Notes: generated by a model from the sequence alone, not told the origin. A DNA stretch of 64,000 bases from QHXQ01 sp038322995 (GCA_038322995.1 JBBQGM010000007.1:17236-81235), one strand, 5' to 3'; shown: positions 1 through 9,850, numbered from the stretch's first letter. Program-made: numbers and translations.

Positions 1-83
1 AGCACGCGCGCGCGCAACGCATCGGGCGCTGTATTAGCGCGCCAACTCAGGAGCAACATGTTCAATGTCTGCTCTTCGCTCAT
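1..83 (-). CDS. Start of gene downstream of sigma factor (probable anti-sigma), partial
   Basis: The first 27 codons of a gene running off the left edge on the minus strand are visible, beginning MSEEQTLNMLLLSWRANTAP. Its ATG overlaps the stop codon of the upstream sigma factor in a TAATG arrangement, so the two are translationally coupled. Anti-sigma factors commonly follow ECF sigma genes in this way, which is the only basis for the functional guess. No domain is visible in the fragment. Confidence 0.5.
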   Translation of the reverse strand, partial: MSEEQTLNMLLLSWRANTAPDALRARV

Positions 84-694
84 TATTGGTTCAACTCCCG
101 CGCGCCTGTGCTGCTTGCTAGATATGGCGCAAGTTGTCGCCGCAAATTCTCACGCGCCCGCGCGAGTCGCGCTTTGACCGTGCCCACGTCCGCGCCGACC
201 ACCTCGGCGATCTCCGCGAGGCTCAACTCTTCATACTCGAACAATACGAGCGCCTCGCGTTGCAGCGGCGACAAGTTCAACACCGCGCGCTCTACGACTG
301 CGGCCAACTCGGCCGCAAGCAGTTGGCGCAAAGGTTGTTGCGCTTCGAGCGTGCGCGGCTCAGCGGTCAACTCATCAAGCGTGACCTCGATGCGCGGGCG
401 GCGAAACTGTTTGCGCGCAAGATTGCGCGCGGCCGCGTAGAGATACGTGCGCAAACTGGCGCGCGTCGGATCGAACCTGTCGGGCCGTTTGAGCAAGCTC
501 AAGAAACAGTCGTGCGTCACGTCTTCGGCGCGCGTGGCCGAGCCAAGCAAGCGATAGGCGAAGCGATAGATCGCGTCGCGGTAACGCTCGTAGAGCAAGA
601 GGAACGCGGCCTCTTCGCCCCGGCTGGCGCGCTCGATGAGCGCCTCATCTGTCGTCTGTTCGGGCAACCTGCTTCGGCTCGTTTCCGGCCCCAC
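83..694 (-). CDS. ECF-type RNA polymerase sigma factor
   Basis: Sigma-70 family protein of the extracytoplasmic-function type, expected to direct RNA polymerase to a stress or envelope regulon. Region 2 is seen as LLYERYRDAIYRFAYRLLGS followed by AEDVTHDCFLSLLKRPDRFD. Region 4 is LSPLQREALVLFEYEELSLA with the helix-turn-helix IAEVVGADVGTVKARLARAR. The reading frame stays open to a GTG at 874, but the residues before about 694 (including a KKK run from a poly-A tract) do not resemble sigma factors, so the GTG at 694 is used here (203 aa). No convincing ribosome-binding site marks either start. It is coupled to a downstream gene and is divergent from the alpha-2-macroglobulin gene. Confidence 0.8.
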   Translation of the reverse strand: MGPETSRSRLPEQTTDEALIERASRGEEAAFLLLYERYRDAIYRFAYRLLGSATRAEDVTHDCFLSLLKRPDRFDPTRASLRTYLYAAARNLARKQFRRPRIEVTLDELTAEPRTLEAQQPLRQLLAAELAAVVERAVLNLSPLQREALVLFEYEELSLAEIAEVVGADVGTVKARLARARENLRRQLAPYLASSTGARELNQ

Positions 695-911
695 GGCTTG
701 CTCTATGGAGGTATTACCGCGCAGATGAAAAAAGAGACGCCCGCAAGCGTATTTTTTTTTCAACTCGCTCTCACTGCTGTTGTCGCTTGGAAGCCAGCAC
801 ACGCGGACGTGGTTGCACGCACGCGATCTGCGCCGCGAAAATAAATATCCGGCGCGTGGAAACGTGACAGACACCCGCGCGCATCACAGCGCCAACTTTG
901 GAGGTAGCCCC

Positions 912-3900
912 ATGCGCCGTAGCTGGCTCGTCCTGCTACTCTGTCTCGTAGTGTGTCTGGCCTGCGCCGTCCGCTTCGTCGCCGCTGACGACAACACAGT
1001 CCGCATCAACGAAGCCGCCACGCAAATTCTCTTCGGCGGCGCGCAGACGAACGTCACGCTCGCGCTGGCGAACGACACAGGCCAGGCCATAGACGTGCAA
1101 CTGCGGCTTGAACTGCTCGATCCGCACGATGCCGTGCGCGTCCGGGCCACGCGCGCGGCCCAACTCAAATCCGGCGCGAATCATGTGACGGTCGCATTCA
1201 TGCCGGCGCTGCTGGCCACGCTCAACGACAGTGAGCGCAAGCTGATCATGTGGTATCGCCTGCGCTATAGCATCACGGCCGACGCCGGCCCGGCCGCACC
1301 GCCGGTGCTGGCGGCCGGCGTCATCTCGCTTAATCAACTCGACACGCCCGACCTGTTCGAGCTACACGTCGCCGCGCCGCAGTTCACGCGCGAGGGGCAG
1401 ACCATCCGCGCCCGCGCCCGCGCCACGCATCCGCTCACGGGCCGCGCCGCGCCCGGCGTCAAGGTCGCGGGCGCATTTACGTTCGACAGCCCCGATGGCG
1501 ACGACGTGGTATTGAAAGCTGCGGGCACAACTGACGCGGACGGTTATGCCGCGCTCGACTTTGCGTTGCCGGCCACGATTGCCGACGATGAAGGCGAACT
1601 CAACATCACGGCGCGGCGCGGCGACTTTGAGCAAGCGGCCGAACAAGACATACAGTTCGATCATCACGCGCAAATCTTGATCAGCACCGACAAGCCGCTC
1701 TATCAACCGGGGCAGACCCTGCACATGCGCACGCTTATCTTCACCCCGACGAAGCATGCGCTCGCCGCTGCTGAAGCCCTGCTGACCATCAGCGACCCGG
1801 AGAACACGACCGTCTTTCGCGCGCCGCTCAAAACATCGCGCTTCGGCGTCGCCAGCATCGACTGGCCCGTGCCGGAGAACACGCGCCTCGGCGACTATCG
1901 CCTCAACGTGAAGCTCGAAGAGGGCCGCTACGAAGATACCGAGAATGAAGCAACCATCCGCATCAGTCGCTACGACCTGCCGAACTTCGCCGTCAGCGTC
2001 AAACCCGACCGACCTTATTACTTGCCGGGCCAAGTCACGGCAGCGGTCGCAGTGCGCGCCGATTATTTATTTGGCGAGCCGGTCACGCGCGGGCATGTGC
2101 GCGTCGTGCGCGAGACCGAGCGCAAGTGGAACTATCGCGAGCAGAAGTGGGACATTGATGAAGACGATAAATATGAAGGCGAGACGGATGCCGCCGGTCG
2201 CTTCGTCGCGCACGTCAACCTGCAAGCGGCGCACGAAGATTTCGCGGCCGCAAATTATTCGCGCTTCCGCGACCTCTCATACGCCGCTTACTTCACCGAC
2301 CCGACCACCAACCGCACAGAGCAACGCCGCTTCGATCTGCGCCTGACGCACGACGCTATTCATGTCTATTTGATCGAAGGGCGGGCGCGGCCGGCCAAGG
2401 GGCTGCCCGTCGAGTTTTACGTCTCAACCTCTTACGCCGACGGCTTGCCCGCCGAGTGCGCCGTCACAATCAGCGGGCCGCTGCTGGAAGCCGAGCCACA
2501 AAGCATGCCCATACTTGCGCCGCATGCGCCCACGCTGATGGTTGTCCGCACGAACAAGTACGGCGTAGCGAAAGTCGCGGGCCTCAGGCCGCCATGGCCT
2601 GAGGCCGAGGGGGCGGATAACATCACGCTGCAAGTTAGCGCCCGCGACGACAAAGGCCAGACGGGACGGCAGCGCGCCGAATTTTATTCCACCGTCGCGC
2701 CGGTTATCCGCGTCGCCACGCACAAGACGCTCTACCGGCCGGGCGAGCCAATCCAGGTCGAGATCACGGCCAACCGGCCGGAGTTGAAGTTAGTTATTGA
2801 CGTGGCCCGTGACTTCAATTTGCTACGCTCCGAGTTCGTCCAACTGCACAACGGGCGCGCGACCTTGACGCTGCCCGCCACGCCTGAATTTCACGACGAG
2901 ATCACTGTCGCGGCATACACGTTCGCTCGTATGGGCGCTGACGGCGATGATTACGCGGCCGGTTCGCGCACGGTGCTTTTCCCGCGCAACCACGATCTGC
3001 AACTCGATCTGCGGTTGAGCAAAGATACATATCAACCGGGCGCGACGGCGCACGCCGACCTGCGCGTGCGCGATGGCGCGGGGCACGCGGCCGAGAGCGC
3101 GCTGGGCATCGTCGTCTTCGACAAAGCAGTCGCGGAGCGCGCCCGCACCGATGGCGAGTTCGGCACAAACGGTTTCTATAATCTCTATCGCTACTGGCAC
3201 GGTACGGACGCGCTCGCCGGCTTCACACGCGGCGATCTTAACCGCCTTGATCTCGCGCAACCATGGCCCGCCGGGCTTGATCTTGTCGCCGAGATAATGC
3301 TGCGCAACGAAGGGCTCACGCCGCAACTCGTCGGCGGTCTCGATCTCGCCGCGGACGAAAGTTCGGTCTTCAATCAACTTATCGGCGCGCAACTCGCCGC
3401 GCTGCGGCAGATACTCCAGGGGCAATACGCCACCCAAATGCTCTATCCGGCCGACGAGATGGCCATCCGCCGATTATTGTTTACGGCGGGTGTCAACTTC
3501 GATGCCTTGCGTGATCCGTGGGGCACGTCCTTCCGCCTCCGCTGCTCGGTGGCGCGCGAGAACGACGTGCTAGCAGTTGTCAGCGCAGGCGCGGACAAAC
3601 GTTTCGACACGCCTGATGATTTTGTCGCCACGACGTTCACGCGCCCCTACTTCCGCTTCACCGGCGAAGAGCTGGATCGCGCCGTCGCCCGCTACCACGC
3701 GCGCACCGGCGCTTATGTCCGCGACGCCGCGACGCTCAAACGCGAATTGGCGCGTGAAGGCATAGACCTCGATATGCTGCGCGATCCGTGGGGACAGGCT
3801 TATCAGTTGCACTTTGACGTGGCCGGCACGAAATACCTCGTCGTCGTGGCGAGCAGCGGCCCCGATGGCAAGTTTGAGCCGGCCGACGATCCGCGCGCCG

Positions 3901-6900
3901 ACGATTTCCGTCTCTGGACGGCGCAGATCGATTACAGCCCAGACCTGCGCGCCCAACTCGACGACGCGCTCACACGCCACTTCGCGGCCACCGCACGCTT
4001 CCCGCAAGCTCGGGCGGAGTTCGACGCGGCCATGGCCCGCGCCGGTCTCACAGCGAACGCGCTGCACGATCCGTGGGGTCAGCCTTACTACGTCACGTTC
4101 CGGCAAAGCGCACGTTACGCTGACCGCGCCGTCGTCCTGACTTACGCGCAATATGGCCAGCAACCGAAAGAGCGCACGGAGATCACGCCCGTTACGCAGA
4201 CCGTCAACTACATAGACCTACGCAGCGCCGGCCCTGACGGTAAGGAAGGCACGGCGGACGATTTCGAGGTGACGACCATCTTCCGCATCAGCACCGAGCA
4301 AATGGCGCAGAACAAAATGCCCAAGCTCGCCGCCACCGCCGTGCAACTCACTAACGGCAGCGGCGCGCTCAGCGGCACGATCACCGATCCGAACGGCGCG
4401 GTCATTCCCGGCGCACACGTAGAAGCGACGAACAAGTACAGCGGCCAAGTCTTCAACGCAACGGGCAGCGACGACGGCACATATCTTGTGCGGGAGCTGC
4501 CGGCCGGTCTCTACTCAGTCGCCGTTTTAGCGCCGGGTTTTAAGAATATGATCATTACGGAAGTGCCGGTGGGGCTATCGAACCTCACCCAACTCAACGT
4601 CATGCTCGCAGTCGGCTCGGTAAGCGAAATGGTCGAAGTGAGCGGAGGCAGCGCGGAGCTAATGCAGACGATGACATCGCAGTCGTCAGTGACGCGCCAG
4701 ATCGTGGACTTGCCCATCAGTGGTCGGAAGTTACAGGACTTCGCGCTCTTGAGTCCGGGCATAACTGTTGTGACCAAGTCCGGCGCGACGGCAACGCCGC
4801 GCCTGCGCGAATATTTCCCGGAGACGCTCGTCTGGCAACCGGCGCTTGAAACTGATCGCCAGGGCCGCGCCCAACTCGATTTCAAACTGGCCGACAACAT
4901 CACGACGTGGCAGTTATCAGTCTTCGGCTCAACCGCCGATGGCGAGATCGGCGCGGTCGAGCGCGAGGTGCGCGCCTTCCAGCCGTTCTTCGTCGAGCAT
5001 GATCCGCCACGCATCCTAACCGTGGGCGACGAGATCATGCTGCCCGTCGTGCTGCGCAACTATCTCGCGCACGCGCAGCAGGTCGCCGTGCAGATGCAGC
5101 CCGCCGCTTGGTTCACGCTGCTCACGCCGGCCGAGCAACGCGCGCAAGTCCCTGCGGGCGATGCCACGCGCACGTTGTTCGGCTTCCGCACCATCGCGGC
5201 CGTGCATGACGGCAAGCAGCGCGTGACCGCCATCGGCGCGGACGCGAGCGACGCGATTGAGCGGCCGGTCAACGTCCACCCGGACGGCCAAGAGGTCGCG
5301 CAAACGAGCGCGCAACTGCTGGGCGCAGAGGGCATGCTCGCGGCGGACTTGCCCGCAAACGCTATCCCGCGCTCAGCCCACGCCGAATTAAAACTCTATC
5401 CGAATCTGATGACGCACGTGATCGAGAGCGTCGAAGCGCTCCTCGTGCGCCCGCACGGTTGCGCCGAGCAGACGATCTCTGCAACGTATCCGAGTCTGCT
5501 CGTCCTGCGTTATTACAAACACGCGCAAGGCAACGACGCACGCCGGCCGCCCATCGCTGCCAAAGCGGAAAAATATCTGCGCGCGGGTTACGACCGGCTG
5601 CTCTCTTACCGCGCGCCCGATGGCGGCTTCTCTTACTGGGGGCGGGGCGACGCCGACATCGCGCTCACCGCCTACGCCGTCCGCTTTCTGGAAGACGCGC
5701 GCGCGTTGCTGCCCATTGACGAAGCTGCGTTGCAAGCGGCGCGCACGTGGCTCGTCAAGCAACAACAACAGGACGGCAGTTGGCCTGCTTATGACTGGGA
5801 TAAGAAAGGCTCCGGCCCGCGCACGCTCTTGCTCACGGCTTACGTCGCCCGCGTGCTGGCGCGACACGAAGCCGCAGGCCCGAACAACGACAAAGATAAA
5901 GCACCGGCCCAAGCAACTGCGGCGGCGCAAACCACCTCGCCCGTGCCAACGGCCACGCCACCGACGGCCACCGGCACAGACCCCGCGCGCATCTCGCAAC
6001 CGCCCGCGTTGCAACGCGCGCTCGACTTTCTCGCGCCGCATATCGACGAGATTGACGAGCCTTACTTCATCGCGGCTTACACCATCGCCGCCGTCGATGC
6101 CAACGCACCGCCTGCCACTATCAATAAAGCCACTACGCGTCTGCGTGCGCTCGCCAAAGAGGAAGCGGGCGGCGCTTACTGGGCGCTCGAAACCAACACG
6201 CCCTTCTACGGTTGGGGCCTCGCCGGGCGCATAGAGACGACTGCGCTCGTCGTGCAGGCGCTCGATAAAGCGCACGCCGATCCTGCGCTAACGGCGCGCG
6301 GCGTAAGTTTCTTGCTGCGCAACAAGGATCGTTACGGCGTCTGGCTCTCGACGCAGGCGACCGTCAACGTGCTCGATGCGCTCGTCGCGCTCTCCCCCGC
6401 ACGCGGCGCGGGTTCGGCCAACGCAAATGCTGCCGGGCCTGCGTCGCGTGTCGCCAACGAACCGGCCGAAGTCTTCGTTAATAACCAACGCGCGGGCACG
6501 CTGCTCTTGCCCACGGATGCGCGCCTTGATGCGCCGCTCACGCTCGACCTCACACGCTTCCTCGCGCCGGGGCCGAACCGGATCGAGATCAAACGCGCAA
6601 GCACGAGCAAAGCATTCGCGCAGGTGGTGACGACTTACTACGTGCCGTGGGCGCAGGCGACGACTGAAGCAACGCATCACGCTGCGCCATCAGCCGCGAA
6701 CACGCTGCGGCTAGCGGTCAACTTCGACAAGGTTAAAGCGCCGACGGGCGCAGCGGTCGCGTGTCACGTCGCAGCCGAGCGCATCGGCTTTCACGGTTAC
6801 GGGATGTTGCTCGCGGAGATCGGGCTGCCGCCGGGCGCGGACGTGGATCGCGCCTCGCTTGAGCGCGCGATGCAAGAGTCGGGCTGGGCCTTGAGTAGCT

Positions 6901-7100
6901 ACGACGTGCTGCCGGATCGCCTCGTCGTCTATCTCTGGCCGCACGCGGGCGGCACGCAGTTCACGTTCACCTTCCGCCCGCGCTACGGCCTCAGCGCACA
7001 GACCGCGCCATCCGTGCTGTATGACTACTACAATCCGGAGGCGCGCACCGTCCTTGCGCCGACGAAATTCAACGTCGACGCGCGCGCGCGGGCTGAGTAA
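912..7100 (+). CDS. Alpha-2-macroglobulin family protein with mosaic bait region
   Basis: Secreted or periplasmic protease-trapping protein of 2062 aa. The ATG at 912 follows GGAGG at 901-905 and starts a signal peptide (MRRSWLVLLLCLVVCLA); the Cys there does not sit in a good lipobox. MG/A2M_N domains fill about residues 30-730. The MG6-like segment (GIVVFDKAV) begins near 732. The A2M domain starts at YFPETLVW (about 1301). The thioester motif GCAEQ has its Cys at 1517 and Gln at 1520, followed by the alpha-alpha barrel thioester domain to about 1830 and a receptor-binding-like C-terminus. Where the bait region should be (about 830-1300) lie three repeats resembling the C-terminal part of type II secretion pseudopilin GspG (DPWG at 868, 958 and 1053, each followed by an SAGPDG-like turn), then a carboxypeptidase-regulatory domain (from 1153) and a TonB-plug-like segment (LPISGRKLQDFALLSPG, 1267). 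No pbpC partner is adjacent. Confidence 0.9.
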   Translation: MRRSWLVLLLCLVVCLACAVRFVAADDNTVRINEAATQILFGGAQTNVTLALANDTGQAIDVQLRLELLDPHDAVRVRATRAAQLKSGANHVTVAFMPALLATLNDSERKLIMWYRLRYSITADAGPAAPPVLAAGVISLNQLDTPDLFELHVAAPQFTREGQTIRARARATHPLTGRAAPGVKVAGAFTFDSPDGDDVVLKAAGTTDADGYAALDFALPATIADDEGELNITARRGDFEQAAEQDIQFDHHAQILISTDKPLYQPGQTLHMRTLIFTPTKHALAAAEALLTISDPENTTVFRAPLKTSRFGVASIDWPVPENTRLGDYRLNVKLEEGRYEDTENEATIRISRYDLPNFAVSVKPDRPYYLPGQVTAAVAVRADYLFGEPVTRGHVRVVRETERKWNYREQKWDIDEDDKYEGETDAAGRFVAHVNLQAAHEDFAAANYSRFRDLSYAAYFTDPTTNRTEQRRFDLRLTHDAIHVYLIEGRARPAKGLPVEFYVSTSYADGLPAECAVTISGPLLEAEPQSMPILAPHAPTLMVVRTNKYGVAKVAGLRPPWPEAEGADNITLQVSARDDKGQTGRQRAEFYSTVAPVIRVATHKTLYRPGEPIQVEITANRPELKLVIDVARDFNLLRSEFVQLHNGRATLTLPATPEFHDEITVAAYTFARMGADGDDYAAGSRTVLFPRNHDLQLDLRLSKDTYQPGATAHADLRVRDGAGHAAESALGIVVFDKAVAERARTDGEFGTNGFYNLYRYWHGTDALAGFTRGDLNRLDLAQPWPAGLDLVAEIMLRNEGLTPQLVGGLDLAADESSVFNQLIGAQLAALRQILQGQYATQMLYPADEMAIRRLLFTAGVNFDALRDPWGTSFRLRCSVARENDVLAVVSAGADKRFDTPDDFVATTFTRPYFRFTGEELDRAVARYHARTGAYVRDAATLKRELAREGIDLDMLRDPWGQAYQLHFDVAGTKYLVVVASSGPDGKFEPADDPRADDFRLWTAQIDYSPDLRAQLDDALTRHFAATARFPQARAEFDAAMARAGLTANALHDPWGQPYYVTFRQSARYADRAVVLTYAQYGQQPKERTEITPVTQTVNYIDLRSAGPDGKEGTADDFEVTTIFRISTEQMAQNKMPKLAATAVQLTNGSGALSGTITDPNGAVIPGAHVEATNKYSGQVFNATGSDDGTYLVRELPAGLYSVAVLAPGFKNMIITEVPVGLSNLTQLNVMLAVGSVSEMVEVSGGSAELMQTMTSQSSVTRQIVDLPISGRKLQDFALLSPGITVVTKSGATATPRLREYFPETLVWQPALETDRQGRAQLDFKLADNITTWQLSVFGSTADGEIGAVEREVRAFQPFFVEHDPPRILTVGDEIMLPVVLRNYLAHAQQVAVQMQPAAWFTLLTPAEQRAQVPAGDATRTLFGFRTIAAVHDGKQRVTAIGADASDAIERPVNVHPDGQEVAQTSAQLLGAEGMLAADLPANAIPRSAHAELKLYPNLMTHVIESVEALLVRPHGCAEQTISATYPSLLVLRYYKHAQGNDARRPPIAAKAEKYLRAGYDRLLSYRAPDGGFSYWGRGDADIALTAYAVRFLEDARALLPIDEAALQAARTWLVKQQQQDGSWPAYDWDKKGSGPRTLLLTAYVARVLARHEAAGPNNDKDKAPAQATAAAQTTSPVPTATPPTATGTDPARISQPPALQRALDFLAPHIDEIDEPYFIAAYTIAAVDANAPPATINKATTRLRALAKEEAGGAYWALETNTPFYGWGLAGRIETTALVVQALDKAHADPALTARGVSFLLRNKDRYGVWLSTQATVNVLDALVALSPARGAGSANANAAGPASRVANEPAEVFVNNQRAGTLLLPTDARLDAPLTLDLTRFLAPGPNRIEIKRASTSKAFAQVVTTYYVPWAQATTEATHHAAPSAANTLRLAVNFDKVKAPTGAAVACHVAAERIGFHGYGMLLAEIGLPPGADVDRASLERAMQESGWALSSYDVLPDRLVVYLWPHAGGTQFTFTFRPRYGLSAQTAPSVLYDYYNPEARTVLAPTKFNVDARARAE

Positions 7101-7222
7101 ACGCGAGTAATAAGCTGGTGCGCTTTAAGTTGCCACGCAGCATCCGTTTCAAGCTCATCAACCCGATTGGCTCAGACTGATTAACGCTGCTAAGCTAACG
7201 CCAACTCGAAAGGAGGTGCTGC

Positions 7223-8251
7223 ATGCGTTTGACCGAGATGGTCGCCTGCGCGGGTTGAGCGGCGAAACTCGCGCCGAGCGATCTCGCCCACGTGCTGGGC
7301 GGCTTGAACATTCCAAAGTCTCCCAATTTGCTCGTCGGTATCGAGACGGCGGACGACGCCGGGGTGTATCTGCTGCGCGACGACCTCGCGCTCGTGCAGA
7401 CCGTGGACTTCTTCACGCCCATCGTGGACGACCCTTACGACTACGGTCGCATCGCTGCGCTCAACTCGATCAATGACGTGTGGGCCATGGGCGGCACGCC
7501 CATCACCGCACTCGCTATCACCTGCTTCCCGAAGAAAGGTCTCGACTTCTCGATCCTCGGCGACATCATGCGCGGCGGCTTGGACGTGTTGACCGAGCAC
7601 GGCGTTGCGCTCCTCGGCGGGCACAGCGTGGACGATCAGCAGATTATGTTCGGCTACGCCGTGACCGGCACGATCCACCCGCAACGGATCATCACCAATC
7701 GCGCCGCGCAAGTTGGCGACGTAATCATTTTGACGAAACCGATTGGCACCGGCGTCATCTCGACTGGCATCAAATTCGGCAAGGCCAGTGCGGATGTGAT
7801 GCGCGCATCGCTCGCCACGATGTTGCTGGCCGGGCGCGCGGCGGCGGCGGCGATGCAGGAGTTCGGCGCGCATGCCGCGACCGACGTGACCGGCTTCGCG
7901 CTGCTCGGTCACGCATGGGAATTGGCGCGGGCCAGCAACGTCACGCTTGAGCTTGAGGCGGCGCGCGTGCCGCTCATCAGGGGCGCGTTGGAGTTGGCCG
8001 CGCAAGGCTTGTTGACGAGCGGCGACAAGACGAACCGGCGCTACGTCGGCGACGATGTGCGCCTAAGCGAAACGGTCAGCCAACCGCTCGCCGCGCTGCT
8101 CTTCGATCCGCAGACGGCCGGCGGACTGTTGATCGCCATCGCGCCGGAGCGCGCCGCTGCATTGCTCGCGCGGTTGCACGAACGCTACCCGGAGGCAGCC
8201 GTCATCGGTCGCGCCAGCGCGCGCGGAACACAGTCTATTGTCGTGCAATAA
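7223..8251 (+). CDS. selD: Selenophosphate synthase, selenocysteine-containing
   Basis: Makes selenophosphate from selenide and ATP, the selenium donor for selenocysteine. The gene starts at the ATG at 7223, five bases after a strong AAAGGAGG, and reads MRLTEMVACAG-TGA-AAKLAPSD. The in-frame TGA at 7256-7258 lies where SelD enzymes carry their catalytic Cys or Sec. Downstream the frame is a complete SelD: AIR-synthase folds with LVQTVDFFTPIVDDPYDYGR, SINDVWAMGGTP and the C-terminal DPQTAGGLL. Reading TGA as Sec12 gives 342 aa. A frame that begins only at the TTG at 7292 would lack the active site and any ribosome-binding site. Selenium genes selA, selB and selC are not in the window, so Sec insertion depends on genes elsewhere. 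Confidence 0.9.
7256..7300 (+). promoter_or_regulatory. Candidate bacterial SECIS region after selD UGA
   Basis: Two short stem-loops follow the recoded TGA: CGGCG(7260-7264)/CGCCG(7272-7276) and GCCCA(7286-7290)/TGGGC(7296-7300), the second with a CGTGC loop. Bacterial SECIS elements are hairpins just 3' of the UGA that bind SelB, with a GU in the loop. The second hairpin fits by position and loop. Its function is inferred. Confidence 0.4.
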
Positions 8252-8306
8252 CTGACAGAGTTGACAACCGCAGCAAACGTAGACACGAACTAAAGGGAAA
8301 ACTATC

Positions 8307-9050
8307 GTGCCCCGATTCAATTCAACATTACTCTTCAGATGCTTGTTCAGCGCGTTCGTCGCGCTCGGCTTGCTCGGCGGCGCGTTCGCGCTACAACACA
8401 CAAAGCGCCAGGCGGCGACACCCGCGCCACATACGGCCGCGCCGCAAAGCACGCCGGCCGACACAGACAAACTTGACCGGCCCGTCAGCGAGCCTTACAC
8501 GGGCGATCTATCGATTTTTGAAGACGCGCAACGCGCGGAGAAGTTGCAGATCGAGCGCGTGATGGACTTGTTGCAACTCAAGGAGGGCGCGAGCGTCGCG
8601 GACATTGGCGCAGGTTCGGGTTGGTTCACCGTGCGCGCGGCCCGGCGCGTGGGCGATAAGGGCGCGGTCTATGCCGTGGAGATCAATCAAGACTATCTGA
8701 AGCACATCACCGACCGCGCCGCACAGGAGAAGTTGGCGAACATACACACTGTGCTTGGCCACGAGGACGATCCGTTGCTGCCCGCCGCGAGCGTTGACGC
8801 TGTGTTGCTCTTAAAAACTTATCACGAGATCGCGCAGCCCGTCCGCCTGTTGCGCAATCTGCGCTCGGCGCTACGCGCGGGCGCGCTCATCGGCATCATT
8901 GATCGTAACGGCAAAGGCGATGATCACGGACTCAACGCCGCAGTGGTGATTAAAGAGGCCGAGCGGGCAGGTTATGCCCGTGTCGCGCAGTATGACTTCG
9001 TCAAGCCGGACGGAATGGACTACTTTCTCATCTTCCGCGTGCGCACTTGA
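8307..9050 (+). CDS. Membrane-anchored or exported class I SAM methyltransferase
   Basis: 247-aa protein. An N-terminal hydrophobic segment (CLFSAFVALGLLGGAFAL) reads as a signal peptide or signal anchor and is followed by a Pro/Ala/Thr-rich linker. Residues from about 75 onward form a Rossmann methyltransferase domain: motif I VADIGAGSGWFTVRAAR, an acidic end of strand 2 (VYAVEIN), and LLLKTYHEI. The start is GTG at 8307 after AAAGGG. Exported methyltransferases of this layout recur in Acidobacteria and Planctomycetes, but the substrate is unknown. It is 55 bases downstream of selD and may share its transcript. Confidence 0.75.
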   Translation: MPRFNSTLLFRCLFSAFVALGLLGGAFALQHTKRQAATPAPHTAAPQSTPADTDKLDRPVSEPYTGDLSIFEDAQRAEKLQIERVMDLLQLKEGASVADIGAGSGWFTVRAARRVGDKGAVYAVEINQDYLKHITDRAAQEKLANIHTVLGHEDDPLLPAASVDAVLLLKTYHEIAQPVRLLRNLRSALRAGALIGIIDRNGKGDDHGLNAAVVIKEAERAGYARVAQYDFVKPDGMDYFLIFRVRT

Positions 9051-9069
9051 TCAGGTGGAGCGACACGGT

Positions 9070-9113
9070 TTGTCCCTGGCCGCTTCAGCGCCTGCTGGCC
9101 CGGACAGGGACAA
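9070..9113. terminator. Stem-loop between convergent genes
   Basis: Perfect 9-bp arms TTGTCCCTG (9070-9078) and CAGGGACAA (9105-9113) lie between the methyltransferase and the convergent small gene. No U-run follows on either strand, so termination is only inferred from position. Confidence 0.4.
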
Positions 9114-9150
9114 GTCATGGCACTACAGTCCTAAAGATATTGCCGCGCGT

Positions 9151-9366
9151 TTATAGCCCCGCGTCTTCCTTCTTTTTCGCCCACATAGATGCTATCTGGT
9201 GCGCTTCTGCCAGTGTCAGGTTGTCATAGACATCGGCGTCGTCCTGCACTTCACCGTCCTCCAACTCGCACACCTGCCAGTCGGACGCATTCGGATCAGT
9301 GCCGGCGCGCCCCGGCGACACACGCACCTCCCACGTCAGATTCACCTCGCGCTCTTGCTCAGCCAT
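9151..9366 (-). CDS. Small acidic hypothetical protein
   Basis: 71-aa acidic protein beginning MAEQEREVNLTWEVRVSPGR. The minus-strand ATG is preceded by AAAGGAA at proper distance, and codon use matches host genes, so it is probably real. It has Asp/Glu-rich middle and ends in a short basic-acidic tail (MWAKKKEDAGL). No membrane segment or known domain is recognised. It is convergent with the methyltransferase gene and appears monocistronic. Confidence 0.6.
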   Translation of the reverse strand: MAEQEREVNLTWEVRVSPGRAGTDPNASDWQVCELEDGEVQDDADVYDNLTLAEAHQIASMWAKKKEDAGL

Positions 9367-9728
9367 TAAAATAAATTCCTTTCATCCGCCTAAAATGAAA
9401 TCACCCATAGCCAGCCCGCTGTGCGCAGCCGCGCAACATAACTAACATTGCCGCTTGCCCGCGTGCAACCCGCACGGTGCGCGCTTGCAGCAGCATCCGC
9501 TTGCAGGCAGTTCCACCGGCCAGCGGCGCGGGCGCTTGCAGCGAAAATTGCGGGGGTATAGTTACGACCGGGACGCTGTGCGTGCGTCGGTTCGGCCTAT
9601 TTTCCGCCCGCGCGCGGGCATACGTTTCCGCCCTGCGGGACATCAAAACGCGTGTCCGATGTGGCCGAGTACGTGCATTTGACAGTCATTGAAAGGGTGC
9701 GTTAACGTGGACGGCGATTCAAGCATGC
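9367..9728. other. Intergenic region upstream of tRNA-Glu
   Basis: Holds the minus-strand promoter side of the small acidic gene and, at its right end, the tRNA promoter. Between them is GC-rich sequence with repeated CGCTTGCA motifs (for example around 9480, 9500 and 9530) but no supported gene. Confidence 0.5.
9679..9707 (+). promoter_or_regulatory. Promoter of tRNA-Glu
   Basis: A perfect -35 box TTGACA (9679-9684) and a -10-like TTAACG (9702-9707) are separated by 17 bases, placing the start site roughly 15 bases before the tRNA. The -10 match is weak. Confidence 0.5.
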
Positions 9729-9804
<76 letters not shown>

Positions 9805-9850
9805 ACCATTATGCCGCGCCGCCGCTCGCCGGCTTAAGAGATCGTAAGAG

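Noticed and set aside
5388..6275. Long minus-strand open frame inside the alpha-2-macroglobulin gene
   Set aside because: Arg/Val/Gly-rich shadow of a GC-rich gene, with no ribosome site or recognisable domain; the plus strand carries the thioester domain.
7292..8251. selD starting at TTG 7292
   Set aside because: Would omit the catalytic loop and lacks a ribosome-binding site; the TGA-containing frame from 7223 is complete.
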